Part shown: positions 24,831 through 34,008 of the stretch, piece by piece | Layout of the letters: every line of letters begins with the position of its first letter | Numbering within the stretch: position 1 is the first letter of the stretch | Source of the DNA: an uncultured Candidatus Melainabacteria bacterium | GTDB taxonomy: Bacteria > Cyanobacteriota > Vampirovibrionia > Gastranaerophilales > Gastranaerophilaceae | Assembly: GCA_934754515.1 (NCBI GenBank) | Contig: CAKVIG010000002.1 | Coordinates: forward strand, 124,001-188,000 | Length of the DNA: 64,000 nt | Direction: 5' to 3' | Program-made: the position numbers and the translations under genes | The notes under the pieces: model-generated | The model's database searches: none | Seen by the model: only the letters and a program-made list of their open reading frames with translations | Told to the model about the DNA's origin: nothing

Positions 24831-26201
24831 TTATTTATTAGCAAGATACTCGTTTATAGCTTTTGCAGCTTTCTTTCCAGCACCCATTGCATTGATTGCA
24901 TTAGATTCACCGACAGGTGCAACGTCGCCTCCTGCGAAGATTGCAGGGATTGAGGTTTCTCTTGTTTCAGCATCAACTGTGAAATAGCCTTTTTTATCAA
25001 GTGCAAAGTCTAAACCATCCATGTGAGCAGATTTTTGAATAATAGGGTTTGGACCTGTTCCAAGAGCTACAATAACCGTATCAACATCCAAATCCGTAAA
25101 TCTTCCTGTACCAACAGGTTTGCGTCTGCCTGACTCGTCAGGTTCACCAAGTTCCATAATTTCAAATCTCATGCCGGCAACATAACCGTCTTTTTCAAGG
25201 ATTTCGGATGGCGCATGCAAGAATTGAAATATAACGCCTTCTTCTTTTGCGTGTCTGATTTCTTCCAAACGTGCAGGAAGTTCTGTTTCAGTTCTTCTAT
25301 ATACAATATAAACTTTTTCAAAACCAACTCTGACAGCAGTTCTTGCTGCGTCCATCGCAACATTACCACCACCGATTACGGCAACAGATTTGCCGACTCT
25401 AAGCGGAGTTGCTGAATTTTCTTCGTTTGCGTGCATCAAATTTACACGAGTTAAAAATTCGTTTGCAGAAAATACTCCGTTCAAGTTTTCACCTTTAATA
25501 TGCATCATCTTAGGTAAGCCTGCACCCGAACAGATAAATATTGCATCAAATCCGTCTTCTTGAAGTTGTTTTAGAGTAATTGACTTACCTACAACCACAT
25601 CTTTTACAAATTTAACGCCCATATTTTTAAGAGATTCGATTTCTCTATCAAGAACTGTTCTGGGAAGTCTGAAAGGTGGAATACCATATCTTAAAACACC
25701 GCCAAATTTGTGCAAAGCTTCAAAAATAGTTACATCATGTCCTGCTTTTCTTAAGTCACAAGCTGCTGTCATTCCTGCACAACCGGAACCTATAATTGCA
25801 ACTTTTTTGCCAGATGGAACAATTTCTGGAGTTTTTGCTGAAGTGTTGTCACCAACATATCTTTCTAATGCGCCGATAGCTACCGCATCGCCTTTTATAC
25901 CTAAAACGCAGCTGCCTTCACATTGTCTTTCTTGAGGACAAACTCTGCCGCAAACAGAAGGAAGCATGCTTGTTTGTCTTATTATTTCACCTGCGTCTTC
26001 AAGTCTGTCTTCTTTAACAGCCTTGATAAAATCAGGAATATGGATATTAACGGGACATCCTTTTACACATCTTGGATTCTTGCAGTTCAAACATCTTGAA
26101 GCTTCTGCTTTTACTTGTTCTTCCGTTAAATTTTCTTCAACAGGAAGAAAATTACTTCTGCGTTCAATTTTATCCTGTTCGTGCGGTCTTTGTCTATCCA
26201 T
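24831..26201 (-). CDS. GltD/GltA-type NADPH-dependent glutamate synthase subunit or NfnB-like oxidoreductase
   Basis: A 456-residue FAD/NAD(P) oxidoreductase of the glutamate synthase small-subunit type. N-terminal cysteines CLNCKNPRCVKGCPV and CGRVCPQERQCEGSCV bind two 4Fe-4S clusters. FAD motif GSGCAGMTAACDL and NADPH motif GGGNVAMDAARTAVRVG follow, then the final FAD segment FAGGDVAPVGESNAINAMGAGKKAA. This form works with a large GltB/GOGAT-like subunit or as the NfnB subunit of NADH-dependent ferredoxin:NADP oxidoreductase; no partner adjoins it. The start is chosen at 26201 because AAAGGAGAGTTTTAAT precedes that ATG. Confidence 0.88.
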   Translation of the reverse strand: MDRQRPHEQDKIERRSNFLPVEENLTEEQVKAEASRCLNCKNPRCVKGCPVNIHIPDFIKAVKEDRLEDAGEIIRQTSMLPSVCGRVCPQERQCEGSCVLGIKGDAVAIGALERYVGDNTSAKTPEIVPSGKKVAIIGSGCAGMTAACDLRKAGHDVTIFEALHKFGGVLRYGIPPFRLPRTVLDREIESLKNMGVKFVKDVVVGKSITLKQLQEDGFDAIFICSGAGLPKMMHIKGENLNGVFSANEFLTRVNLMHANEENSATPLRVGKSVAVIGGGNVAMDAARTAVRVGFEKVYIVYRRTETELPARLEEIRHAKEEGVIFQFLHAPSEILEKDGYVAGMRFEIMELGEPDESGRRKPVGTGRFTDLDVDTVIVALGTGPNPIIQKSAHMDGLDFALDKKGYFTVDAETRETSIPAIFAGGDVAPVGESNAINAMGAGKKAAKAINEYLANK

Positions 26202-26284
26202 ATTAAAACTCTCCTTTTTCGCATAATTCAATCATAATACGATAGTTAAATTATAACAAAAAAACTAAAAGAGGTGCATATTTA

Positions 26285-26293
26285 TGTTATAAT
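26285..26293 (+). promoter_or_regulatory. Extended -10 promoter of rnpB
   Basis: TGTTATAAT (extended -10 TGnTATAAT) ends 7 bases before the RNase P RNA 5' end; no good -35 is visible, as expected for extended -10 promoters. Confidence 0.65.
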
Positions 26294-26299
26294 TTTTTT

Positions 26300-26652
26300 G
26301 AAGAACAAAGCTGTCGGGTAATTGCGCTTTTTTAAAAGTGAGGAAAGTCCGTGCATCTGAGGACAGACTGCCGGAGAAACTCCGGACGGCGTGAGCCGGT
26401 GGAAAGTGGCACAGGAAATATACTGCCGATGGATTTTTAATCACAGGCGATGGTGCAACGGTGAGTTAAGAGCTTCACCAGCGATATCGGAAGGTATCGG
26501 CTAGCTAAACCCCGGTCGGATGCAAGATTGAATTAGGCGTTTTAAAGGTGTCCGCCAAGCCTAGAGAAATCGCTCGAGATTGGAAGTAATTCCAATACCA
26601 GATAGATAATTACCTAAAAACAGAACACGGCTTATGAGCAACTTTGTTCTTC
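26300..26652 (+). ncRNA. rnpB: RNase P RNA
   Basis: Catalytic RNA that trims tRNA 5' leaders. P1 is formed by GAAGAACAAAG at the 5' end and CTTTGTTCTTC at the 3' end. The conserved core GAGGAAAGTCCGTGC is at 26340-26354, CACAGGAAATATACTGCC follows, and the distal core ends with AACACGGCTTATGAGC. Type A-like, about 353 nt, followed by a T-rich tail acting as terminator. Confidence 0.96.
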
Positions 26653-26977
26653 TTTTTATTTTTATATACGAATAGTAAAAAACATATTAAATGTTACTGC
26701 TCTGTAAAATTGTTACAAATCTTTACATAATTTTTACATAGGAATTTTGCTTGTTTTATTCTCAAACTACAAACTCTTGTTTTAATAATATTCAAATTTT
26801 TTGGACTTCTTTAAAAACTTTCTTTACCTAAAAAAAATATACAAAAACTCATCTTAACATTTCCTTTACAAATGCAAAAATCATGGCAATTTTTATTTTC
26901 TCGCGCTTTTAAATATATATGTAAGTTGATATAATCAATTTATATCACGGATTTAATATCCCATTGTGAAGAAGTAA
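26653..26977. other. AT-rich gene-free stretch after rnpB
   Basis: No ORF or repeat family recognised. Near its end is TGATATAA-TCAAT-TTATATCA (26925-26945), an 8-bp palindrome that contains a TATAAT and may hold the promoter/operator for the gene at 26984. Confidence 0.5.
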
Positions 26978-26983
26978 ATGTGT

Positions 26984-28657
26984 ATGATAAACAAAATCGG
27001 TGTAGACAATACTAGCAGAATAAATAGCAATAACGTTCGTCAAAAGGAACAGAGCAAACAAAATCCAAACTTTAAAGGTGTTGGTGCTATTGCTTTGGCA
27101 GGAATTCAGGCTTGCGAAAGAATGCCAATGGTAAACGTTACTGTTATTGATATGTTGTCAGCGATTCTTCCGAGAACAATAGTAGAATCTATGACAAACT
27201 GGTTTGCCGGTTTTGAAGCATTCAGGAGAGAGTCTTCAGGGCTTGTTGTAAACTGCCTAATTCCAAGCCTTGTAACTTTAGGCATTGCCAAATGTATTAA
27301 CCCTGCAATTATGCCTAAGGGTGCTAATATGTCAAGATGCTGGGCTGATAGCTCTTTAATTGATAAAGCTTCTGATTATTATAAAAATGCCAGTTCTTCT
27401 GATAAAGTCCAAGAATCATTAAAGAATATTTTGAGTAATATTGAAGGCTTTGAAGGTAAAGATAAAATTATATTTAAAGATGCTTTAAGCGCAGAAGAAA
27501 TTGAAAAATATTCTAAAGAATTAGCAGATTTATCACGTTCTACAAAAAACGATAGAGCTGTTCGCAAAGAAGTAAAAAAACTTTCAAATAAAATAATTGA
27601 AAAAATTCATGTAGCCGACAATATTAAAATTGCCGACAACGAAAAAATCGTAAACGCATCTTCTGTAAATTCTATGTTAGAAGATTCTGTAAAGTACTTT
27701 AAAGAATTCCAAAAATCAGGAATCGGTATTGATGAATTCGCTAAAAAGAGCAGAAAACTTGTTAAAACTAAGAGTTTAGCAGGCTTAGCAGTAATTCTTC
27801 CGTTAGCTGCTTCAATGCAATACATTAACCGTTGGATTACAGGTAAGATTTCCGGCGTTAAAGGTGCACCAATTTACGATGATTTCGGCAAAGAAAAAGA
27901 TAATATTGAAGAAACTGCAAATGCAAAAGAAGGCTTATTAAAACAAAAACTCATTTCAATTTCTTCAATGATTGGTGTTTCACTTCTTTCTATGATGAAA
28001 CGACCAACAATGAATATGCTTGAATTTAAGGGAATGTTCCCGACAATGGATCAAGCAAGAATTATTTCAACGACAACATTTGCATCTCGTATGGCTGCTG
28101 CAGATGACAAAAACGAACTTGCAGAATCAACCGTTAGAGATATTGCAACATTCTCCGGTTTGTATTTTTTAGGTGATTATGCTGCAAAAGGAGCTGCAAC
28201 AATTATTCAAAAACACAGTGGCGTTTCTCTATTAAATGACACAAAACCATTAAAAGGCGATGAAAATGTATTTAAGAAAGCTTGGCACTGGGTTAAAGAT
28301 GTAAATGTAAAATCTTCAGAAGAAGTTATAAGCAAAACCCAACAAGCATTAAAAGGTGCAAAACCAACAGATGCGCAAGCAAAGACAATAGAAAAAGAAT
28401 TGAAACACGCACGCAATTTGCGTTCTGCTTGCCAAGTAACTAATCTTGGTGTATCATTAGCATTATTAGGGATTATCGTTCCACTTTATACCAGACATAA
28501 AACGAAGAAAAAGCATGCTGAAGCATTAAAGCTTGCTCAAGAAAAAGCACAAACTACGCAAAACAATGAAACCCAAAAAGAACCCGTAACACCTCTAAAC
28601 GTTAAGTATAACAAACTTACAGCAGGTTTTAGAGCTGATACTAAACTAGCAAGGTAA
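26984..28657 (+). CDS. Large hypothetical protein with N-terminal NPNFKG box (paralogue 1)
   Basis: About 557 residues, not recognised as any named family. A polar N-terminus carries NPNFKG near residue 30. Next come PRTIVESMTNW and a Gly/Val-rich hydrophobic patch (VVNCLIPSLVTLGIAK), a charged helical middle, and further hydrophobic patches (SLAGLAVILPLAASMQYI, ISISSMIGVSLLSMM, LGVSLALLGIIVPLY). The pattern suggests a membrane-associated protein. The gene at 28660 is a diverged paralogue starting 2 bases after this stop. The ATG at 26978 is an alternative start. Confidence 0.6.
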   Translation: MINKIGVDNTSRINSNNVRQKEQSKQNPNFKGVGAIALAGIQACERMPMVNVTVIDMLSAILPRTIVESMTNWFAGFEAFRRESSGLVVNCLIPSLVTLGIAKCINPAIMPKGANMSRCWADSSLIDKASDYYKNASSSDKVQESLKNILSNIEGFEGKDKIIFKDALSAEEIEKYSKELADLSRSTKNDRAVRKEVKKLSNKIIEKIHVADNIKIADNEKIVNASSVNSMLEDSVKYFKEFQKSGIGIDEFAKKSRKLVKTKSLAGLAVILPLAASMQYINRWITGKISGVKGAPIYDDFGKEKDNIEETANAKEGLLKQKLISISSMIGVSLLSMMKRPTMNMLEFKGMFPTMDQARIISTTTFASRMAAADDKNELAESTVRDIATFSGLYFLGDYAAKGAATIIQKHSGVSLLNDTKPLKGDENVFKKAWHWVKDVNVKSSEEVISKTQQALKGAKPTDAQAKTIEKELKHARNLRSACQVTNLGVSLALLGIIVPLYTRHKTKKKHAEALKLAQEKAQTTQNNETQKEPVTPLNVKYNKLTAGFRADTKLAR

Positions 28658-28659
28658 AT

Positions 28660-30294
28660 ATGAAAGTACAATTTTATCAACAACAAAATTACAACCCACA
28701 ATTCAAAAGCGCAATTGACACAGGTTTGAGATATTTAGCTACAAACCAGGCTGTTGGCGCAAATGGTGTAGACTTCTGTTCTATGGTTGCACCAAGAACT
28801 ACAATTGACTTTGTTCAAAGAGGTCCTGCTGCCGGCTTGGAAACAGGCAGACGTGAAATTATGGGTACCGTAAACGATTCTTGTATCGGCTTATTTGGCG
28901 CGGGTGCTGGTTGGTTGATTGCAAAAAATTTGAATAAAAAGTTTGGTCTGAATGTAAATAATATTTTTACTGCACCAGAGACTTTGAATATTTTGGCTGA
29001 AAATAAAGCTCAACAAATAAAAGATAAAAAATCACAGCTTGATTATATCAAAACTACCTTAGAAAATGTAAAAGCATATAATCCTGATTCAAAAACTGCA
29101 GATAAGGAAGGTTACACAAGAATTTCCAAAGAAAAAATTGATGAAGTTGCGAAATATCTTGACGAATCTTTAAATAAAAATGTTAATTTTAACGAATGGA
29201 CTAAAGAAAAAACTTCTAAATCAAGAGAAGTTTTGATGAACAAGATTACCGAAAGTACAGGTGCTCAGTCAGAATATATTTTAGAATCTTTAGACAAAAA
29301 GACTGTAAGTAAAACAAATTTGAAATCTTTGTTAAACGATATGTTTATCGTTTCTGATTCGTTCAATAAAGATAACGTAAAGAATGCTTTTGCCGAACAA
29401 ATTAAATCTGGTAAAGCAGTAAAAGATAATACATTTATTAAAGGACTTTCAAAATTCATGAAGACACGTTCTGCAATGGGTTTTGGAATAGCAACTGCTA
29501 TTGGTCTTTCTGTTCAACCGATTAACATGTATTTAACAAAATTGAAAACAGGTTCTGATGGTTTTGTCGGTGTTGAAGGACGCTCAAAAGATAAGAGTGC
29601 GGGATTTAAAGCTATGAAAGCTGTAAGTTCTGCAGCCTTTTTCTCAATGATATTAAGTACATTGAATATGTCACCGATTAAGTTTTTAAAATCACCTGCG
29701 AAATTTATGGAAAAGATGTCATTCAACGGTAAAATGCCAACTATTAACCAATTAAAAGGTTTGTACGGTTTGACTATTATCTCAAGAATTTTCTCTACAC
29801 GTGACAAAGACGAACTTAGAGAAAGTTTAACAAAAGATACTTTAGGTTACGTAAGCTGGTTAATCCTTGGCGACATTGTAAACAAACTTGTAGCTGACGG
29901 CTTGGATAAATCTACAATAAATTATAGAGCAAATTCTAAAAATGCAGGTAAATTCAAGCGTAGTTTCAACGGCAGCTTAAAAACCAGAGATGAAGTTCTT
30001 GTAGAAACACTTGCAAATAACGGCATTTCTACAACTAAAACCGAAAACGGCAAGGTTCTTAATAAGAGTTTCAACGAAATGGTTAAAGATTTAGATAAAT
30101 TACCTGAAGCTCTTAAGAAAACAACCAAAAAACGTTTAAGAACATTAAACATTGCTCAAGTTGCGGGCTATTTGACAGCCAGCTTAGTTCTTGGTCTTGG
30201 TATTCCAAATTTGAATATTTATATTACAAATACTCTTGATAAAAAGAGAAAAGCCGAACAAGCTAAACTTGCAGAACAAAAAATGTCTGCATAA
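28660..30294 (+). CDS. Large hypothetical protein, NPQFKS box (paralogue 2)
   Basis: A 544-residue paralogue of the preceding protein, with NPQFKS at 12-17, APRTTIDFVQRG matching the other's PRTIVESMTNW, and a similar order of hydrophobic patches (GLFGAGAGWLIAKNL, AMGFGIATAIGLSVQPI, AGYLTASLVLGLGI). Both contain MPTINQ/FPTMDQ and SRIFSTRDKDELRES/SRMAAADDKNELAES in the last third. Tandem duplication within one transcript is clear; function is unknown. It converges with pgeF with one base between stops. Confidence 0.6.
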   Translation: MKVQFYQQQNYNPQFKSAIDTGLRYLATNQAVGANGVDFCSMVAPRTTIDFVQRGPAAGLETGRREIMGTVNDSCIGLFGAGAGWLIAKNLNKKFGLNVNNIFTAPETLNILAENKAQQIKDKKSQLDYIKTTLENVKAYNPDSKTADKEGYTRISKEKIDEVAKYLDESLNKNVNFNEWTKEKTSKSREVLMNKITESTGAQSEYILESLDKKTVSKTNLKSLLNDMFIVSDSFNKDNVKNAFAEQIKSGKAVKDNTFIKGLSKFMKTRSAMGFGIATAIGLSVQPINMYLTKLKTGSDGFVGVEGRSKDKSAGFKAMKAVSSAAFFSMILSTLNMSPIKFLKSPAKFMEKMSFNGKMPTINQLKGLYGLTIISRIFSTRDKDELRESLTKDTLGYVSWLILGDIVNKLVADGLDKSTINYRANSKNAGKFKRSFNGSLKTRDEVLVETLANNGISTTKTENGKVLNKSFNEMVKDLDKLPEALKKTTKKRLRTLNIAQVAGYLTASLVLGLGIPNLNIYITNTLDKKRKAEQAKLAEQKMSA

Positions 30295-30295
30295 A

Positions 30296-30946
30296 TTATG
30301 ATAATTTCGCAACGGCGATGTGTCTTTTATCGGTTCCGTTTTCTTTGCGGTAAGAATAAAACAAATCATTATCACAACTTGTGCAATATGGACAAATATC
30401 GATTTGTTGAACACCGATTTCTTTAAGTTGTTGTGCGTTTATTCGTTTTAAATCAACATTCCTGTTTATAAAAAGCCCTTCGGTCTCATTAACCGTTGCA
30501 AGAAGTGTGTCACGAACTTCTTCCGAAACTTCATAACAACACATAGATATTGCGGGTCCGATAAGTGCAATAATGTCTTTCGGGTATGACTGCATTTTTT
30601 CAATCGTTTTAACGCCGATTTTTTGCGCTGTTCCACGCCAGCCAGCATGTGAAACTGCCGCAATATTTTGCACGGTATCATAAAATATTAATGGCGTGCA
30701 ATCCGCAAAACGTAAATAAACTGCGTCATTTAAGTTGGTCAAAATTAACCCGTCAGTATTTGGGTATTCATTTCTCTTATCCACGAACTCAACATTGTCG
30801 CTATGAGTTTGAACAGGAGAAAGTATCCTGTCTGCTCCCAGTTTAGTTAAATCAGGCAACTCCCTTGTAGAAAAGAATGCGGTTATTTCTTTCAACAAAT
30901 CGCTTTTAAGAATTTTTGTCCCATGAAAATCTTCAAAATAAAACAT
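30296..30946 (-). CDS. pgeF: PgeF/YfiH multicopper-type purine nucleoside hydrolase family
   Basis: A 216-residue Cys/His zinc enzyme of the DUF152/YfiH family. Signature elements are SPVQTHSD, RFADCTPLIFYD, AVSHAGWRGTAQKI and IGPAISMCCYEVSEEV. Family members are reported as purine nucleoside phosphorylase/adenosine deaminase enzymes (formerly 'laccase') and PgeF corrects peptidoglycan stem errors. The ATG lies in a spacer with no strong ribosome site. Confidence 0.92.
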   Translation of the reverse strand: MFYFEDFHGTKILKSDLLKEITAFFSTRELPDLTKLGADRILSPVQTHSDNVEFVDKRNEYPNTDGLILTNLNDAVYLRFADCTPLIFYDTVQNIAAVSHAGWRGTAQKIGVKTIEKMQSYPKDIIALIGPAISMCCYEVSEEVRDTLLATVNETEGLFINRNVDLKRINAQQLKEIGVQQIDICPYCTSCDNDLFYSYRKENGTDKRHIAVAKLS

Positions 30947-31075
30947 GGATACAATGTAGCATGAAATGTAAAAATTTTAAATGCCACTCTTACTTTTTTT
31001 TGTTCGGTAAATCGGTAGGCTGAAGAACTACCCTAAGATAAACCCTACCTTGCTTGTGTTAATTGAACGACTTTA

Positions 31076-31116
31076 GGTTATTCCCTCTCCGTGGGGGAGG
31101 GTTAGGGTGGGGGCTT
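31076..31116. repeat. GGAGAGGG-family half element
   Basis: Contains GAACGACTTTAGGTTATTCC then CCTCTCCGTGGGGGAGGG, then TTAGGGTGGGGG; an isolated arm of the family in the 30947-31175 spacer. Confidence 0.6.
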
Positions 31117-31175
31117 TTATCCAAACTCCATTCGTGTTAAAATCAAATTTGTACTGCAACTATCAGGAGAATATC

Positions 31176-31742
31176 GTGGGAATTATTTCAGAGTTAGAAA
31201 AAATAAGCAATAATGTTCTTAAACTAAAAGAAAAATCTCAAACAATAGAAGTTATTGCAAAGCTTTGGATTGATGCAATTTCTTACGGAAACAAAGTTAT
31301 ATTTTGCGGAAATGGCGGTTCTGCTGCGGATTCTCAACACCTTGCTGCAGAACTTATGGGTAAATATAAATTAGATAGAAAACCGCTTCCGGCATACAGT
31401 TTAACTTGTAACACATCATCTCTTACCGCTATTGGCAATGACTACGGAGCTGAATTCATTTTTTCAAGACCTTTAGAAGCAATTGGGCAAAAAGGCGATG
31501 TTTTAGTTGGAATTTCTACATCGGGTAATTCTAAAAATGTAATTGAAGCATTTAAAGTTGCAAAGAAAAAAGGGATTAAAACAGTCGCATTTGTGGGTAA
31601 AAACGGTGGAGAATTAAGAAAAATTTCGGATATCGTACTCGATGTTCCATCCGATATTACAAACAATATACAAGAATTACACATAATTGCAGGACATATT
31701 ATTTGCGAAAGAGTCGAAGAATATTTTTATAAAAATTCATGA
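31176..31742 (+). CDS. gmhA: D-sedoheptulose 7-phosphate isomerase (GmhA-like SIS protein)
   Basis: Converts sedoheptulose-7-phosphate to D-glycero-manno-heptose-7-phosphate for heptose-containing surface polysaccharides. The 188-residue SIS domain has FCGNGGSAADSQHLAAELMG, GISTSGNSKNVIEAF and a C-terminal ELHIIAGHIICERVE that matches GmhA. The start is the GTG at 31176 after AGGAGAATATC. No other heptose genes are in the window, so a related DiaA-type role is a less likely alternative. Confidence 0.87.
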   Translation: MGIISELEKISNNVLKLKEKSQTIEVIAKLWIDAISYGNKVIFCGNGGSAADSQHLAAELMGKYKLDRKPLPAYSLTCNTSSLTAIGNDYGAEFIFSRPLEAIGQKGDVLVGISTSGNSKNVIEAFKVAKKKGIKTVAFVGKNGGELRKISDIVLDVPSDITNNIQELHIIAGHIICERVEEYFYKNS

Positions 31743-31770
31743 TACAATAATTTCAAAAAAAGGAGGCTTT

Positions 31771-32601
31771 ATGAAAAAGATTATAGTATCTATGTTCACA
31801 TTAGCATTAATGGTATCGCCGGCATTTGCTGCAACTTGGAACGCAGCAGACAGAGTTGCAACTGTTGGTAAAACAATCGTTACAAAAAACAGCTTGCCAG
31901 CAAAAACTACTTTCAAGGTTGTTAATGGTACAGCAAACAATGCTAACACAAATTTAACTAACGTTATTCAAATTTCTAGCACTGATTTGACTTATGCGGG
32001 AAATGACAGCGAAGTAGCTGCTGTTATTGCTAATCAAATGGGACATATTATCAATGGAACATATTCAAAAAATCAAATGAGAAACGCTGCAAAGAATGCT
32101 ATTACAAGCAAATTAAGTTCTGAAAATATTATTTCAACAGCTGCAAACAGCGAATTTTTGGCAAACAAAACAAGCTTGAGTGATGAAAAAGCTGCTGACA
32201 TCACAGGTGTTGACTTGTTGGCAAAAACAGGCTACAACCCACTTGCAATGATTGTAGTTATTACAAAACAACCGGGTTCTACATTAGAAGCATTACAAGG
32301 CAAACCTTCTAACACAGAAAGAGCTATGAATGTTTATGACTACATGACTTACAACTACCCATCAAGAGTTAAAACAGGTTATGGTTGCCAAGAATACAGA
32401 GCATTCTTGACTTATGCTGATCCAATCGTAAAAGAAAGAAACGCAAGCAAGAAAAAATTAGCAAAATTCAACAAAGAACAAGCTAAAAATAAAGCTTTGA
32501 GAGCAAAAGAAATTGCTCAATATAAAACAACAGGTGGAGTAAGCGGTTGGGATGCTTCATATACAATTTTAAAAACACTTTCTGAATCAACAGAAAAATA
32601 A
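31771..32601 (+). CDS. Secreted M48-like protein with lost catalytic residues
   Basis: A 276-residue exported protein with signal peptide MKKIIVSMFTLALMVSPAFA. The middle follows the M48 metallopeptidase layout. At the zinc helix it reads NQMGH (88-92) instead of HExxH, so the first His and the Glu are missing. The later DEKAADITGVDLLAKTGYNP (138-157) corresponds to the third-ligand/AD segment and the A-GY-P motif. The C-terminus is lysine-rich. AAAGGAGG precedes the ATG. Probably a pseudoprotease with a binding role, or a much diverged family. Confidence 0.7.
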   Translation: MKKIIVSMFTLALMVSPAFAATWNAADRVATVGKTIVTKNSLPAKTTFKVVNGTANNANTNLTNVIQISSTDLTYAGNDSEVAAVIANQMGHIINGTYSKNQMRNAAKNAITSKLSSENIISTAANSEFLANKTSLSDEKAADITGVDLLAKTGYNPLAMIVVITKQPGSTLEALQGKPSNTERAMNVYDYMTYNYPSRVKTGYGCQEYRAFLTYADPIVKERNASKKKLAKFNKEQAKNKALRAKEIAQYKTTGGVSGWDASYTILKTLSESTEK

Positions 32602-32619
32602 ATTAGTTTTAAATAGTTA

Positions 32620-32652
32620 AAAGGCGGAACGGTTTCACCGTTCCGCCTTTTG
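32620..32652. terminator. Terminator between 31771 gene and fmt
   Basis: AAAAGGCGGAACGG / CCGTTCCGCCTTTT hairpin; bidirectional between convergent genes. Confidence 0.88.
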
Positions 32653-32656
32653 TATA

Positions 32657-33583
32657 TTATTTTTGCTTAATACCGTTAGCCCAATCTCTTGCTAACATTT
32701 CACCTTTGCCTTCAGGTTTAATTTTAATTAATCTTAAATACCCGTTACCTGTTTTAACATCAATACCCTGTTTAGAAAAATTCGCAAATTCACCAATTTG
32801 AACGCCATTATCATTAGTTGTTTCAATTGGTTCCGTTTCAAGCACTTTAATAATTTTTCCATTGTATTCAAAAAACGCTCCCGGGCATTTGTAAACTCCG
32901 CGAACCAAATTGTGAATTTCATCAGCGGATTTTGTCCAATCAATTTTGCATTCCTCTTTTTTAAGTTTGTCTGCAAAACAAACACCATCTTCGCATTGCG
33001 GAGTCGGTTTTAACGTACCGTCTTTTATGCCGATTAGCGTTTTTTCCAATAATTCGGGAGAATTTGATGCGCAAAGTTCAAAAAGTTCTACACAGTTCAT
33101 ATTTTTTGTAATCTCAATCGGGTATTTCATACAAATATCACCACAATCAAGCCCAAGTTCAGTAATCATTGTACAAATACCTGTTTCCTTGTCACCATTC
33201 ATAATTGCACGCTGAATTGGATTTGCACCACGATATTTAGGAAGCAACGAAACATGTAAATTGATAGTTTCGTATTTAGGAATATCCAAAACTTCTTGCG
33301 ATAGAATTTGACCAAAAGCAAAAGTTACAAAGAAATCAGGCTTAAGTTCCTTTAAAGCTTCAATAATTTCAGGCTCTTTTCTGATTGATTTTGGCTGAAA
33401 AATTTTAATATCATGCTCAAGCGCAAATTTTTTAATAGGACTCGGTGTAAGTTTATGACCACGTCCTGATGGTTTGTCGGGTTGTGTAACAACCGCCTGA
33501 ACGTTAAATTTATCTGAGTTATAAAAATGTTCTAATGATGGTAGACCGATATCCGGTGTTCCAAAAAATACAATGTTTATCAT
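32657..33583 (-). CDS. fmt: Methionyl-tRNA formyltransferase
   Basis: Formylates Met-tRNAi for initiation. The 308-residue protein shows FFGTPDIGLPSLEHF, VTQPDKPSGRG, the formyl-THF motif HVSLLPKYRGANPIQRAI, and LGLDCGDIC. def lies close upstream on the same strand, separated by a repeat element and a small ORF. Confidence 0.96.
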   Translation of the reverse strand: MINIVFFGTPDIGLPSLEHFYNSDKFNVQAVVTQPDKPSGRGHKLTPSPIKKFALEHDIKIFQPKSIRKEPEIIEALKELKPDFFVTFAFGQILSQEVLDIPKYETINLHVSLLPKYRGANPIQRAIMNGDKETGICTMITELGLDCGDICMKYPIEITKNMNCVELFELCASNSPELLEKTLIGIKDGTLKPTPQCEDGVCFADKLKKEECKIDWTKSADEIHNLVRGVYKCPGAFFEYNGKIIKVLETEPIETTNDNGVQIGEFANFSKQGIDVKTGNGYLRLIKIKPEGKGEMLARDWANGIKQK

Positions 33584-33607
33584 GTTATTCCTTATATTTC
33601 TTAATTA

Positions 33608-33721
33608 ACACCTCACCCTAACCCTCTCCTGTAAGGAGAGGGAATAACCAAGACTAGTTTGCTTGGTTGAACGACTTTAGGTCATTCCCTCTCCTTACAG
33701 GAGAGGGCTAGGGTGAGGTGT
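33608..33721. repeat. 114-bp MITE-like element with 42-bp inverted ends
   Basis: The left end (ACACCTCACCCTAACCCTCT...) and right end (...AGGGCTAGGGTGAGGTGT) are inverted repeats over 42 bases with two differences, each carrying a CCCTCTCCTGTAAGGAGAGG box. No ORF. Confidence 0.85.
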
Positions 33722-33747
33722 CATCCTAAAAGTACCAACCCTAAGAC

Positions 33748-34008
33748 TTATATTCCCATATTTTTTCTTAAATTTGCGAATATATCTTTTGCTCTTTTTT
33801 TAATTAATTCTTCGACAAAAACCGCATGTCTGACATATTCTGCCAAATCGGTATCCTTTGCAGGAATTGAAGGGAAGTTTTTTGCATTAAAATCTTGTCT
33901 ATATTTTTCCATAGATTTTAGTGCAATTTGTTTTGCCAGAGGCAATTTTTCAAATTCTTTTTTGCCTTTAGAAATATCACCGCAAAAGCTTACAGCTTGT
34001 ACTTTCAT
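33748..34008 (-). CDS. Small hypothetical protein with N-terminal SFCG box
   Basis: An 86-residue charged, helical protein beginning MKVQAVSFCGDISKGKKEFE; no known domain. Its ATG overlaps the def stop by one base (TAATG), so it is translated from the def message. The MKV-start and SFxG box match other lineage-type hypotheticals in the window (49964, 28660). Confidence 0.6.
   Translation of the reverse strand: MKVQAVSFCGDISKGKKEFEKLPLAKQIALKSMEKYRQDFNAKNFPSIPAKDTDLAEYVRHAVFVEELIKKRAKDIFANLRKNMGI

Noticed and set aside
24831..26201. Firm assignment as GltD of glutamate synthase
   Set aside because: NfnB and GltD share this sequence plan and no partner gene adjoins it, so the call was left at family level.
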